A stretch of DNA of 41,942 bases, taken from an uncultured Chthoniobacter sp. (GTDB lineage Bacteria > Verrucomicrobiota > Verrucomicrobiia > Chthoniobacterales > Chthoniobacteraceae). The position numbers were made by a program, and so were the translations under genes. Location of the stretch: NCBI GenBank assembly GCA_903874975.1, contig CAIQUL010000318.1, positions 1 to 41,942 of the forward strand. Reading direction: 5' to 3'. This document shows positions 9,264-17,432 of the stretch, piece by piece (positions within the stretch are counted from its first letter, which is position 1; each line of letters begins with the position of its first letter). The notes below the pieces were generated by a model, which saw only the letters and a list, made by a program, of their open reading frames with translations, did no database searches and was not told the origin of the DNA.

Positions 9264-10037
9264 GTGCCAGTGAATCCGAGCTCAACCGCCACGCCCGCCG
9301 CTCCCGCGAGTGCGCCATCCCGCGATGCGGGCCGCGAGCTGCTCTTTCAGGCGCGCGGGCTCACAAAGGTTTACCCGAGCGGCGAGGCGGAGATTCGCGC
9401 GCTCGATGGCGTGGACCTCGATCTCTACCGGGGCGAACTCATCGTCCTGCTCGGCGCGTCGGGTTCGGGAAAGTCCACGCTGCTGAACATCCTCGGCGGG
9501 CTCGATACGCCGACGGGCGGCACGCTGACCTACCGCGGGAGCGATCTCGCGGGCGCGAATGAGGACGGCCTCACCCGTTTTCGGCGCGACGCGGTCGGCT
9601 TCGTTTTCCAGTTCTACAATCTGATCCCGAGCCTCACCGCGCGGGAAAACGTGGCGCTGATCACGGAAATCGCGCGCGCGCCGATGACGCCGGAGGCCGC
9701 GCTGGCGCTCGTCGAACTGACGGACCGGCAGGATCATTTCCCGTCGCAGCTTTCCGGCGGGCAGCAGCAGCGGGTGGCCATCGCGCGCGCCATCGCGAAG
9801 CGGCCCGAGGTTCTGCTTTGCGACGAGCCCACCGGCGCGCTCGACGTGAAGACCGGCATCACCGTGCTCGAAGCCATCGAGCGCGTGAACCTCGACCTCG
9901 GCACGCTCACCGTCCTCATCACCCACAACTCCGTTCTCTCCGACATGGCCGACCGGGTCATCCATCTTTCCGACGGCGTGATCGTGGACATTCGGGAAAA
10001 CAAGACGCGCCGGTCGGTGCGCTCGCTGGCGTGGTGA
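9264..10037 (+). CDS. ABC transporter ATP-binding protein (MacB/LolD-like)
   Basis: 257 residues from a GTG at 9264. The N-terminal 25 residues are Ala/Ser/Pro-rich and probably disordered. Walker [10 protein letters not shown] lies at 64-72, the Q-loop in [10 protein letters not shown], the signature LSGGQQQR at about 162-169, Walker [13 protein letters not shown] just after, and the switch His in LITHN. The closest families are the ATPases of MacB, LolD and DevA, which work with FtsX-like permeases by mechanotransmission rather than by transporting substrate through the membrane. The permease and a HlyD-type adaptor follow on the same strand, so the three form one tripartite exporter operon. 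The substrate is unknown; antibiotics, peptides or envelope lipids are all possible. The gap to the permease is filled by an inverted repeat. Confidence 0.93.
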   Translation: MPVNPSSTATPAAPASAPSRDAGRELLFQARGLTKVYPSGEAEIRALDGVDLDLYRGELIVLLGASGSGKSTLLNILGGLDTPTGGTLTYRGSDLAGANEDGLTRFRRDAVGFVFQFYNLIPSLTARENVALITEIARAPMTPEAALALVELTDRQDHFPSQLSGGQQQRVAIARAIAKRPEVLLCDEPTGALDVKTGITVLEAIERVNLDLGTLTVLITHNSVLSDMADRVIHLSDGVIVDIRENKTRRSVRSLAW

Positions 10038-10041
10038 CATG

Positions 10042-10184
10042 GGAAATGACGAATGACGAACGTCGAATGACGAAAAAAGCCCGAAAGCCGAATGACGTGA
10101 ACCGCGCGCGAGCGAGCGCGCCTGATTCGTCATTCCCGCTTCGTCATTCCTTCGTCCTTCGTCATTCCACATTCGTCATTCCAT
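10042..10184. repeat. Inverted word repeat, family C (GAATGACGAA word)
   Basis: The left side (10042-10073) holds three copies of a word close to GAATGACGAA. The right side (10125-10184) holds about five copies of its complement, TTCGTCATTCC. The centre has a small GC palindrome (GCGCGAGCGAGCGC). The element fills nearly the entire gap between the ATPase and permease genes, and its last word (CATTCC) runs directly into the ATG of the permease. It may fold into a long imperfect hairpin in the operon mRNA. Confidence 0.75.
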
Positions 10185-11067
10185 GACCGCGCTCGACCTC
10201 AAACTGGTCCGCGACATTGGCAAGATGAAGGGCCAGATGTTTGCCGTCGGCATCATCATGGCTTGCGGGCTGGCGATGCTGATCATGATGCGGAGCCTCA
10301 TCCTCTCGCTCGAATCCACGCGCGACGCCTACTACACGCAGCACCAGTTTGCGGACGTATTCTGTGAGTTGAAACGTGCGCCGAACGCTCTGCGGACGCG
10401 GCTCGCCGGGCTGCCGGGTGTGGCCGCGGTGGAGACGCGGGTCACGGGAAACGTGACGCTCGATCTGCCGGGGCTGGCCGAGCCGGCGGATGGCACGATC
10501 ATCTCGCTGCCCGACGATCGCCCGCAGCGGTTGCACACCCTTTTCCTCCGCCGCGGACGGCTCCCGGAACTCGGCAGCCGCAATGAAGTCGTGGTCGGCG
10601 AGGCTTTCGCGGAAGCGCATGGCTTCGCGCCGGGGAACACGATCACTGCGATCATGCACGGCGCGCGGCAGACTTTGAAAGTCGTCGGCATCGCGCTCTC
10701 GCCGGAGTTTGTCTTTGAGGCGCGGGCGGGCGACACGCTGCCGGATAACCGGCGCTTCGGCGTTTTCTGGATGAACGAGCGCGAACTCGCCAACGCCTTC
10801 CAACTTGATGGCGCGTTCAACAGCGTGCTGATCGACGTCGCCCCGGGCGCGACGATTCCGCCGGTGATGGCCGAGCTGAACCGCGTGCTTGCGCCCTACG
10901 GCGGGCTCATCGCGTATGATCGGCGCGACCACCCTTCCGCGAAGCGGCTCGACGACGAGATCAACATTCTCGGCGCGCTTTCCGTCGCGTTTCCCACCGT
11001 CTTTCTCAGTATCGCGGCCTTCATGAGCAGCGCGGTGCTCACGCGTCTGGTGCGGCTCCAGCGCTAG
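10183..11067 (+). CDS. FtsX-like ABC permease, N-terminal part ending at an in-frame amber codon
   Basis: 294 residues from the ATG at 10183 to TAG at 11065-11067. It begins with a short cytoplasmic segment and a membrane helix (about 18-40). A MacB-type periplasmic domain follows, then a second membrane segment (FPTVFLSIAAFMSSAVL) just before the stop. The residues flanking the stop, VRLQR and QIAQLKAFGYS, are the two halves of the conserved cytoplasmic coupling-helix region of FtsX-family permeases (usual form QREQIGxLKAxGxS). The same frame continues with good codon usage to 12546, so this is one gene with a nonsense codon. The likely ancestral codon is GAG (Glu). A sequencing error, a real mutation or read-through are all possible. 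The truncated product would lack most transmembrane helices and should be non-functional alone. Confidence 0.8.
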   Translation: MTALDLKLVRDIGKMKGQMFAVGIIMACGLAMLIMMRSLILSLESTRDAYYTQHQFADVFCELKRAPNALRTRLAGLPGVAAVETRVTGNVTLDLPGLAEPADGTIISLPDDRPQRLHTLFLRRGRLPELGSRNEVVVGEAFAEAHGFAPGNTITAIMHGARQTLKVVGIALSPEFVFEARAGDTLPDNRRFGVFWMNERELANAFQLDGAFNSVLIDVAPGATIPPVMAELNRVLAPYGGLIAYDRRDHPSAKRLDDEINILGALSVAFPTVFLSIAAFMSSAVLTRLVRLQR

Positions 11068-11157
11068 CAGATCGCGCAGCTCAAGGCGTTCGGCTACTCC
11101 TCGCGGCAGGTCGGTTTCCACTACCTGAAATTCTCGCTCGTCATCGTTGGGTTCGCG

Positions 11158-12546
11158 TTGGTGGTCGGCGCGATGGTCGGTGTCTGGATGGGCACCAATG
11201 TCGTCGGGATTTACCACCGCTTCTTCCGCTTCCCGCTGCTGACCTTTCATCTCGACGCACCCGCCATCGGCGTCGCGTTTCTGGTCAGTTCGGGAGCGGC
11301 GTTTGTCGGCGTCATCGGCGCGGTCCGGCAGGCGGTGAAGCTTCCGCCCGCCGAGGCCATGCGCCCCGAACCGCCGGCGGAGTTTCGCGCCTCGCTGTTC
11401 GAGCGCATCGGTCTCGCCCGGCTCGCGTCGCCAGCCTTTCGCATGGCTTTGCGAAACCTCGAACGCAAACCGTGGCAGGCCGCCTTCACCGCGCTGGGGC
11501 TCGCCCTGGCCACGGGCATCCCGGTGGTGCCGGGCTCGATGCGCGAGGCGATCGACTATCTCATCCGCGTGCAGTGGGAGGAGGCCCAGCGGCAGGACGT
11601 GACGGTCAGTCTGATCGAGCCCGGCTCCGGCGCGGCGCTGAGCGCCATGCGGCACCTGCCCGGCGTGGTGCAGGCCGAAGCTTTTCGCAGCGTGCCCGCG
11701 CGGCTGCGCTTCGGGCATCGCAGTCGGCGGCTCGGCGTGACCGGCGTCCCGCGCGAGGCCCAGCTCAGCCGCCTGCTCGACGCCGACCGCCAGCCGCTCG
11801 CGCTCCCACCCGATGGCCTGCTCCTCTCGGCGAAACTCGCGGAAATCCTCGGCGCGAAACCCGGAGACCGCATCATCCTCGAAGTCCAGGAAGGCCGCCG
11901 CCCGACCTGCGAGGCGACCATCCAGGGGCTCGTCACCGACTACGCCGGCCTCGCCGCCTACATGGATGTGGAAGCGCTCCGCCGCCTCATGCGCGAAGGC
12001 CCCACCGTGAGCGGCGCGTATCTCACCGTGGATCAAAGCCACTGGCCGGCCTTTCTCCAGGCGGTGAAAGAATCGCCGCGCGTGGCCGCGCTCGGCATCA
12101 AGAGCGCGGTGCGCGCGAGCTTTCGCAAAAGCACCGCCGACATGATCGGGCTCGTGCAGGGGCTCTACTTCAGCTTCTCCATCGTGGTCGCCTTTGGGGT
12201 CGTCTATAACAGCGCACGCATCGCCCTTTCCGAACGCAGCCGCGACCTCGCCACCCTGCGCGTCATTGGCTTCACCCAGCGCGAAGTTTCCGCCGTGCTC
12301 ATCGGCGAACTCGCGCTGCTCACCCTCATCGCGCTGCCCGTCGGCCTCGTCATCGGCAGCCTGCTCGCGCAGGGCATTGTCGGCACCGCCAGCACCGAAA
12401 GCGTGCGGCTGCCGCTCGTCCTCACCGCTCGCACTTATGCCACGGCTGTGCTCATAGTTCTGCTCTCCGCGGGCTTTTCCTTCGCCGTCGTCAGCCGTCG
12501 CATCCAGCGGCTCGACCTGCTCGGGGTGTTGAAAGCGCGCGACTGA
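11158..12546 (+). CDS. FtsX-like ABC permease, C-terminal part downstream of the amber codon
   Basis: Continuation of the same reading frame as the N-terminal part. The frame is open from 11068; the GTG/ATG starts near 11158 are simply the first available and probably not used as natural starts. It contains the rest of the first FtsX domain (helices near 11150-11330), then a second complete MacB-PCD/FtsX module. That module carries MALRNLERKPWQAAFTALG at its start, a periplasmic domain, and three membrane helices with SERSRDLATLRVIGFTQRE as the second coupling helix. With the N-terminal part the protein would be 787 residues, normal for the duplicated two-module permeases of this family. It pairs with the upstream ATPase and the downstream adaptor. 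Confidence 0.75.
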   Translation: MVVGAMVGVWMGTNVVGIYHRFFRFPLLTFHLDAPAIGVAFLVSSGAAFVGVIGAVRQAVKLPPAEAMRPEPPAEFRASLFERIGLARLASPAFRMALRNLERKPWQAAFTALGLALATGIPVVPGSMREAIDYLIRVQWEEAQRQDVTVSLIEPGSGAALSAMRHLPGVVQAEAFRSVPARLRFGHRSRRLGVTGVPREAQLSRLLDADRQPLALPPDGLLLSAKLAEILGAKPGDRIILEVQEGRRPTCEATIQGLVTDYAGLAAYMDVEALRRLMREGPTVSGAYLTVDQSHWPAFLQAVKESPRVAALGIKSAVRASFRKSTADMIGLVQGLYFSFSIVVAFGVVYNSARIALSERSRDLATLRVIGFTQREVSAVLIGELALLTLIALPVGLVIGSLLAQGIVGTASTESVRLPLVLTARTYATAVLIVLLSAGFSFAVVSRRIQRLDLLGVLKARD

Positions 12547-12589
12547 TTCCATGATCCACCTCTTCCTGATCTTGTATCCGTCGCCTTCG

Positions 12590-12700
12590 CGTGGCGCGGA
12601 CGCCTCCGTCCGCGACTGTGGCGCGGGCGCCCCGCCCGCCGCAGGCTGCGACGGACGAGGCGTCCGCCGGATCATCACGGACGAGGGCGTCCGCGCCACG
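12590..12700. repeat. Inverted word repeat, family D (GGCGCGGACGCC word)
   Basis: Arms 12590-12612 and 12678-12700 match as inverted repeats at 21 of 23 positions. The spacer contains a related word (GACGGACGAGGCGTCCGCC) and a GC-rich inner segment. It occupies most of the gap between the permease and the HlyD-type adaptor genes, and it could attenuate or terminate transcription of the adaptor. No coding capacity with plausible composition is seen here. Confidence 0.75.
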
Positions 12701-12723
12701 CGGAGGCGGCATCCATCGCTTCC

Positions 12724-13980
12724 ATGACTTCCCCATCGCTTCCCACTGTGACTACAGCGCGATCTAACCGGCGCAAGCCCGGCACGTGGCGGCGCTTTAT
12801 CCCGTATGTCATCGTCAGCGCGCTCGGGGTCGCCATCGTCGGTGGGCTGCGCCAGCGGGTCATCGAGGTCGAGTCGGCGACGGTCATCACCGGCCCGCTC
12901 GACGTGACGGTGCTGGAGGAGGGCAAGACCCGCATCCGGCATCGTTACGTCATTTCGCCGCCGATCTCCGGCTACCTGAACCGCATCGCGCTGCGCGCCG
13001 GCGACCGCATCGCCGCCGGCCAGACCGTGCTCGCCACCATCGAGGCGCAGCCGTCGGCTTTCCTCGACCCGCGCGCCCGCGCCGAGGCCGAGGCCCGTGC
13101 CAATGCCGCCGCCGCCACGAAGCAGCGCGCCGAATCCGAACTCGAACGCCTGCAAGCCTCCCTCGCGCTCGCGCAGAAAGAAAAGGCGCGTGCCGCCGAT
13201 TTGAAGACCAAAGGCGCGATCTCGACCAAGGAATGGGACACCGCGGAAACTCAGGTCACCATGATCACGCGCGAACTGCACTCCGCGGAGTTTGGCATCC
13301 GCGTGGCGGAGTTTGAGCGCGTCCAGGCGCAGGCCGCGCTCGCCCAGGTGCAGACCCCGGCGACCGCGCGATCCGAACCGTTCACGCTACTTTCGCCGGT
13401 CACCGGGTTCGTCCTCAGCGTGCAGGAGGAAAGCGCGCGCACCGTGGCCGCCGGCGTAGCGCTCATGGAAGTCGGCGATCCCACCGATCTCGAAGCCGAG
13501 ATCGAGCTGCTCTCCAGCGATGCCGTGGGCGTGCAGCCCGGCGCGGAGGTCAGCATCGAGCAGTGGGGTGGCGCGGCGCCGCTGCGCGGAAAAGTCACCG
13601 TCGTCGAGCCCGGCGGCTACACGAAAGTCAGCGCGCTCGGCGTGGAGGAACAGCGCGTGAAAGCGCGCGTCGAATTCACCGACCCGATCCCCGCCACGCA
13701 CCCGCTCGGCGACCGCTTTCGCGTCGAGGCCCGCATCCTCACCTGGCGCGGCGCGAACGTCCTCCAAGTCCCCACCGGTGCGCTTTTCCGCCGCGGCAAC
13801 GACTGGATGACCTTCGTCCTCGCCGGGGGAAACGCCCGGCTGACGAAAGTCGAAATCGCCCACAACAACGGCCTCGCCGCCGAAGTCCGCTCCGGCCTGC
13901 AGCAAGGCCAGAGCGTCATCCTCCACCCGCCCGACGCCCTCGCCGACGGAGCCGCCGTAAAGACCCGCGGCGCGCGGTAA
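12724..13980 (+). CDS. HlyD/RND-type membrane fusion protein (periplasmic adaptor)
   Basis: 418 residues from an ATG at 12724. A single N-terminal membrane anchor (about 25-42) is followed by a barrel-sandwich half, a long Ala/Glu/Arg-rich coiled-coil hairpin (about 115-205, with repeated AEAEARANAAAATKQ-like heptads), the second lipoyl half (LLSPVTGFVLSVQEE) and beta-barrel/membrane-proximal domains to the end. This is the organisation of adaptors such as MacA, DevB and HlyD, which bridge an inner-membrane transporter to an outer-membrane TolC-like channel. The order ATPase, permease, adaptor supports one tripartite exporter. No TolC homologue lies nearby. The start is preceded by CGCTTCC and lacks a Shine-Dalgarno motif. 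It converges with the histidine kinase gene with only 5 nt between stop codons. Confidence 0.9.
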   Translation: MTSPSLPTVTTARSNRRKPGTWRRFIPYVIVSALGVAIVGGLRQRVIEVESATVITGPLDVTVLEEGKTRIRHRYVISPPISGYLNRIALRAGDRIAAGQTVLATIEAQPSAFLDPRARAEAEARANAAAATKQRAESELERLQASLALAQKEKARAADLKTKGAISTKEWDTAETQVTMITRELHSAEFGIRVAEFERVQAQAALAQVQTPATARSEPFTLLSPVTGFVLSVQEESARTVAAGVALMEVGDPTDLEAEIELLSSDAVGVQPGAEVSIEQWGGAAPLRGKVTVVEPGGYTKVSALGVEEQRVKARVEFTDPIPATHPLGDRFRVEARILTWRGANVLQVPTGALFRRGNDWMTFVLAGGNARLTKVEIAHNNGLAAEVRSGLQQGQSVILHPPDALADGAAVKTRGAR

Positions 13981-13985
13981 CGGGA

Positions 13986-16388
13986 TCAGTTCGGCGGGAA
14001 GATTTCCTGCAGTTTTTCGCGGAGGGCGTGGACGGTGAAGGGTTTTTGCAGGAAGCCGGCCAGCCCTTTTCCGGTGAAGCGCTCGATGGCCTGCTGCTCA
14101 TTGAATCCACTGATCAGCAGCACCCGGGTGTCAGCCCGCGTTTCCCGGATCCGGCGGAACGCCTCCTCCCCGTCCATGTGCGGCATGGTGAGGTCGAGCA
14201 CCACGAGATGGAAGCGGTCGGGAGCGGCCTGGAAGGCGTCCACCGCGCCCCGACCGTCTTCGGCCAGTCGGGTGGTGAAGCCGATCATTTCCAGCATGCG
14301 GGCGACGGTGGCGCGCACGCTTTCCTCGTCATCGGCCACGAGCGCGAGCCCGCTGCCGCGCCACGATGGCTTCGACACGCCGTTCGGAATGGGCGTGTCC
14401 ACCGGGCCCGAGGCGCAGGGGAAGAGGATGCGAAAGGTGGTGCCGCGCCCGCGGTCGCTCGTGGCCGTGAGCGCGCCGCGGTGTCCGCGGACGATCCCGA
14501 GGACGGCGGCCAGCCCCAGCCCGCGACCGGTGAATTTCGTGGTGAAAAACGGATCAAAGATGCGCCCCAGCACTTCGGGGGTCATGCCGATGCCGGTGTC
14601 GGCGATTTCCAGAAAGAGGTAGTCGCCCTCCGGTAGATCGGGCGCGAAAAAGGTGCCCGTGAGATAGGCGTGGTCGGCGCGCGTGACTCCCGTGGTGATG
14701 CTGATGACCCCGCTCGTTTCGCCGAGCGCCTCGGAGGCGTTGATGACCAGATTCATGACCACCTGGCGGAGCTGCGTGGCGTCGCCGAGGAGCGCGGGTA
14801 GTCCCGGCGTGAGGTGAAACCGGAGGATGGCGCGTTTGCTGATCGAAACCTGGAGGAGGCGCGTGGTGTCCTCGATGAGCGCGTTGAGATCGATCTGCTG
14901 GACGACGAAATGCCCTTTCCCGGAATACGCGAGCATCTGCTTGCACAGCTCGGCGGCGCGGTGGGCGGCGAGTTCGATCTTCTCGAGGCAGGTCTGCACC
15001 GGCGAGTCCGGCGCGAGGTCCATGCGCGCGAGGCTGGCATTGCCGAGCACCGCGCCGAGGAGGTTGTTGAAATCATGCGCGATCCCGCCGGCGAGGATCC
15101 CGAGGCTTTCGAGTTTCTGCGTCTCCTGGAGCTTGCGATCCAGCGCCCGCCGCCCGGCCTCCTCCGCGACCACGCGGTCGGTCACGTCCTGGACCAGCGA
15201 GAGGATCGAGACGATGCGGTCCGAGGCATCGTGCAGCACGGAATTTTGCCAGGTCGTATGCACCACCCGGCCGCACTTGGTCAGGTGGCGATTGGTCGAG
15301 GTATTGCGCCGATCGCGGCCATCCACGAGCCGGGCGACCACGTTGCCCACCAGCGCTTCGTCGTCGGGATGCACAAAGGAAAATTCGCCGTAGTGCCGCC
15401 CCAAAACCTCCGCGCTGCTCCACCCGAAGATCGCCTCCGACTGCCCCGCCCAGCGCCCGATGCGAAAGTCGGGATCCCACTCGATCACCGCGAGGGGCGA
15501 ATTTTCCACGTGGTCGATCAGCCGGAGCTGCGCCTCGCGCAGCTCTTTCGCGGCGCGTTTCATCTGCGTGATGTCGCGGGAGATGCCGGCCACGCCCAGG
15601 ATCTGCCCGGCCTCGTCGCACAGCGGATATTTCGACGTGAGCAACCATCCCTTGGCTCCATCCGGGCGCTCATAGGGCTCCTCCCGACCGACCAGCGGCT
15701 GCCCCGTTTGCACCACCGTCATATCGTCCGCGTGATACAGTGCCGCGTGGCTCTGCATGCCGGGAAAATCAAACGCCGTCTGGCCTAGCGCCTCGTTCTC
15801 GTTGATCGCGAACAACACGCGATGCGCCTCGTTTTGCAGCAGAAAACGGCCTTGGCGATCCTTGCAAAACATGGCATCCGGCCCCGCGTCGATCAGCGCA
15901 CGGAGGAGATAGCGTTCGTCGGTCAGCAGCGGTTCCTCGGGCCACTGGAGAGTCACGCGCGCGGCGGGCGGGGCCGGCGGCGCGGAGGAATCGTCCTCCG
16001 GCCCGCTCAGCGCGAGGAGCGTGCCCCACACATTCCCCGCCTGGTCGAGCAGCGGCAGCGCCACCGTGCCGCACCAACCTTCCTCCCCATTTTTCCGCAC
16101 AAACGCCGTGCGTCCGCCCCACCGCCCCTGCCGCGCCACCACCGTGTGGATGGACGGCCACAGCGAGGGCGCGTCCTCCGGGCGGTGGAAAAGCGCGGGC
16201 GTCTTCCCGAGCGCTTCCGTCCGCGTCCAGCCGAGCATGCGCTCCGCGCCGGCATTCCAATCGCGGATCGTGCCGTCCGGCGCCGTGACGATCATCGCGT
16301 CGTAGATGTGGTTAAAGACCAGCGCCCGGCGGAGCAGGGCGTCGAGCCGTTCGATGTCGGGCGACGGATGGAAAGTGGGAGCCGTCAT
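13986..16388 (-). CDS. PAS-rich hybrid sensor histidine kinase with C-terminal receiver
   Basis: 800 residues from an ATG at 16388; longer in-frame starts at up to 16514 read into non-homologous sequence. There is no membrane segment, so it is a cytosolic sensor. It has PAS1 at about 25-135 (TIRDWNAGAERMLGW), PAS2 at about 165-290 (GRFLLQNEAHRVLF), and PAS3 at about 295-410 (IGRWAGQSEAIFGWS). HisKA follows with the phospho-acceptor His438 in GGIAHDFNNLL, then a HATPase_c domain (N-box VMNLVINASEALG near 545, DTGIGM near 600, GRGLGLA). Last is a receiver from about 683 with DD, the acceptor Asp near 733 (VVLDLTMPHMDG) and Lys in LQKPF. The HDFNNLL form is typical of NtrB-like kinases and of hybrid kinases that lack DNA-binding partners nearby. 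The signal is unknown; PAS domains suggest redox or small-molecule sensing. Confidence 0.93.
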   Translation of the reverse strand: MTAPTFHPSPDIERLDALLRRALVFNHIYDAMIVTAPDGTIRDWNAGAERMLGWTRTEALGKTPALFHRPEDAPSLWPSIHTVVARQGRWGGRTAFVRKNGEEGWCGTVALPLLDQAGNVWGTLLALSGPEDDSSAPPAPPAARVTLQWPEEPLLTDERYLLRALIDAGPDAMFCKDRQGRFLLQNEAHRVLFAINENEALGQTAFDFPGMQSHAALYHADDMTVVQTGQPLVGREEPYERPDGAKGWLLTSKYPLCDEAGQILGVAGISRDITQMKRAAKELREAQLRLIDHVENSPLAVIEWDPDFRIGRWAGQSEAIFGWSSAEVLGRHYGEFSFVHPDDEALVGNVVARLVDGRDRRNTSTNRHLTKCGRVVHTTWQNSVLHDASDRIVSILSLVQDVTDRVVAEEAGRRALDRKLQETQKLESLGILAGGIAHDFNNLLGAVLGNASLARMDLAPDSPVQTCLEKIELAAHRAAELCKQMLAYSGKGHFVVQQIDLNALIEDTTRLLQVSISKRAILRFHLTPGLPALLGDATQLRQVVMNLVINASEALGETSGVISITTGVTRADHAYLTGTFFAPDLPEGDYLFLEIADTGIGMTPEVLGRIFDPFFTTKFTGRGLGLAAVLGIVRGHRGALTATSDRGRGTTFRILFPCASGPVDTPIPNGVSKPSWRGSGLALVADDEESVRATVARMLEMIGFTTRLAEDGRGAVDAFQAAPDRFHLVVLDLTMPHMDGEEAFRRIRETRADTRVLLISGFNEQQAIERFTGKGLAGFLQKPFTVHALREKLQEIFPPN

Positions 16389-16530
16389 GGAAAGGAAAGG
16401 GCAGGTGATCGCATGCTTGCGGCGCGTTTGGCGAGCGCGAGATTTCGCCGTGGGGCGGAAAGGTTCATGTCTCCGCCGCGCGCCGAAGCCCCGACTGCTG
16501 CGCGTATTTTCCATTGGCCGGGCGGCTCTC

Positions 16531-17405
16531 TTGCTACGTCTCCCGCCTCCCCATGCGTGCCGGAATTACGCAATCATCCTGATTGCGGTCGCCCTCCAGG
16601 CGCTTGGTCCGGTTTCGGCCCGGTCGCAGGACGTGCCTTTGGCCGAGCAGGTGCAGGCGCTGGAGACGCTCTTCAAGGTCGGCCTCCCGGAGACGCGCGG
16701 CGGGAAGTGGGTAAAGGCGCAACTGCAGGATGGAAATGGCGGCGGCATCCTGCTGCTGGGAGACGAAGCGGCGGGTTACACGGGCGATGCGTGGCTGGTG
16801 CGGGAGGAGAAAAACGGGACGGCGGAACTCATCATCCTAGCCGCGGGATGGGGATTTTTAACGCAGAGGCGCAAAGGCGCAGAGGACGCAGAGTTACGGA
16901 GCCCTGGCGGACCTGAAAATGTTCACCTGCTGGGTGCGCCTGTGGAGCAACGGACTTTTCCCCCATTCCTCTGCGCTCTCTGCGCCTCTGCGTTTTCCAT
17001 CCCATCGCCGCATTGCGGATCATGGATCACACCCGGCGCGTCCGGGCGCGACGTTCCGGCGGTCCAGATTCAGCCGGCGGATCTCGATGCCGATTTGAAA
17101 AAACTCGCGACGGCGTTGAGGCCGGGCGGAGGTATCGCGGACGACGGATGCCGGTGGAGGATTCGGAGAAAGCCACGGCACCGAGCGGCCCGATGACCGC
17201 GTTTTTCGCCGAACGCCGCACCGCCTTTGCCGCGGTCGCGCGGCTGCTCGATGACCGCCGGTTCGTCCCGCTCCGGCGCAGCGAGATTTCCGGTTCCGGC
17301 TCATCCTATGTCAGCAGCGACGCGCTCATCGCCTTCCAGAAAAAACACACCGCCCTAACGAAGGCCCTCACCGGCGTGCTCTTCCTCGCGCTTTTGGCCA
17401 CGCCT
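16531..17405 (+). pseudogene. Damaged small secreted-protein gene with repeat insertion and frameshift
   Basis: A signal-peptide-like segment (NYAIILIAVALQALGPVSA) is followed by good GC3-rich coding sequence (DVPLAEQVQALETLFKVGLP...) to about 16845. The frame then passes through an inverted repeat (16842-17012) that adds residues such as TQRRKGAEDAEL. Coding resumes at about 17044 (DVPAVQIQPADLDADLKK). Near 17110-17125 the coding frame shifts by one base, and a second stretch (MTAFFAERRTAFAAVARLL... then a hydrophobic LTGVLFLALLA) continues in the other frame to about 17405. No clear start is visible: the only nearby ATG (16553) is out of frame, and a TTG at 16531 would be in frame. I do not recognise the family. 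The coordinates are estimates from codon composition. It is probably a decayed gene, or one affected by sequence errors. Confidence 0.5.
16842..17012. repeat. Inverted word repeat, family E (CGCAGAGGCGCAGAG word), inside a gene
   Basis: The left arm (16842-16892) and right arm (about 16968-17012) are inverted copies. Their core words are CGCAGAGGCGCAAAGG and its complement, and the arms extend outward through GGGATGGGGATTT and its partner. The spacer is about 75 nt. The element interrupts the small secreted-protein gene without breaking the reading frame. The translated words (QRRKGAEDAE, or NAEAQRRRG in another frame) are an easily recognised footprint of this type of repeat. Confidence 0.75.
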
Positions 17406-17432
17406 GGCTCGGCGGGAGTGCCGCACGCTGAC

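Noticed and set aside
12547-12723. tRNA or structured RNA in the permease-adaptor gap
   Set aside because: The fold is explained by the family D inverted repeat; no tRNA arms or CCA-like end.
10162-13281. Minus-strand frame of 1,039 codons over the exporter genes
   Set aside because: Antisense shadow of the permease and adaptor; crosses repeats and has no recognisable domain.
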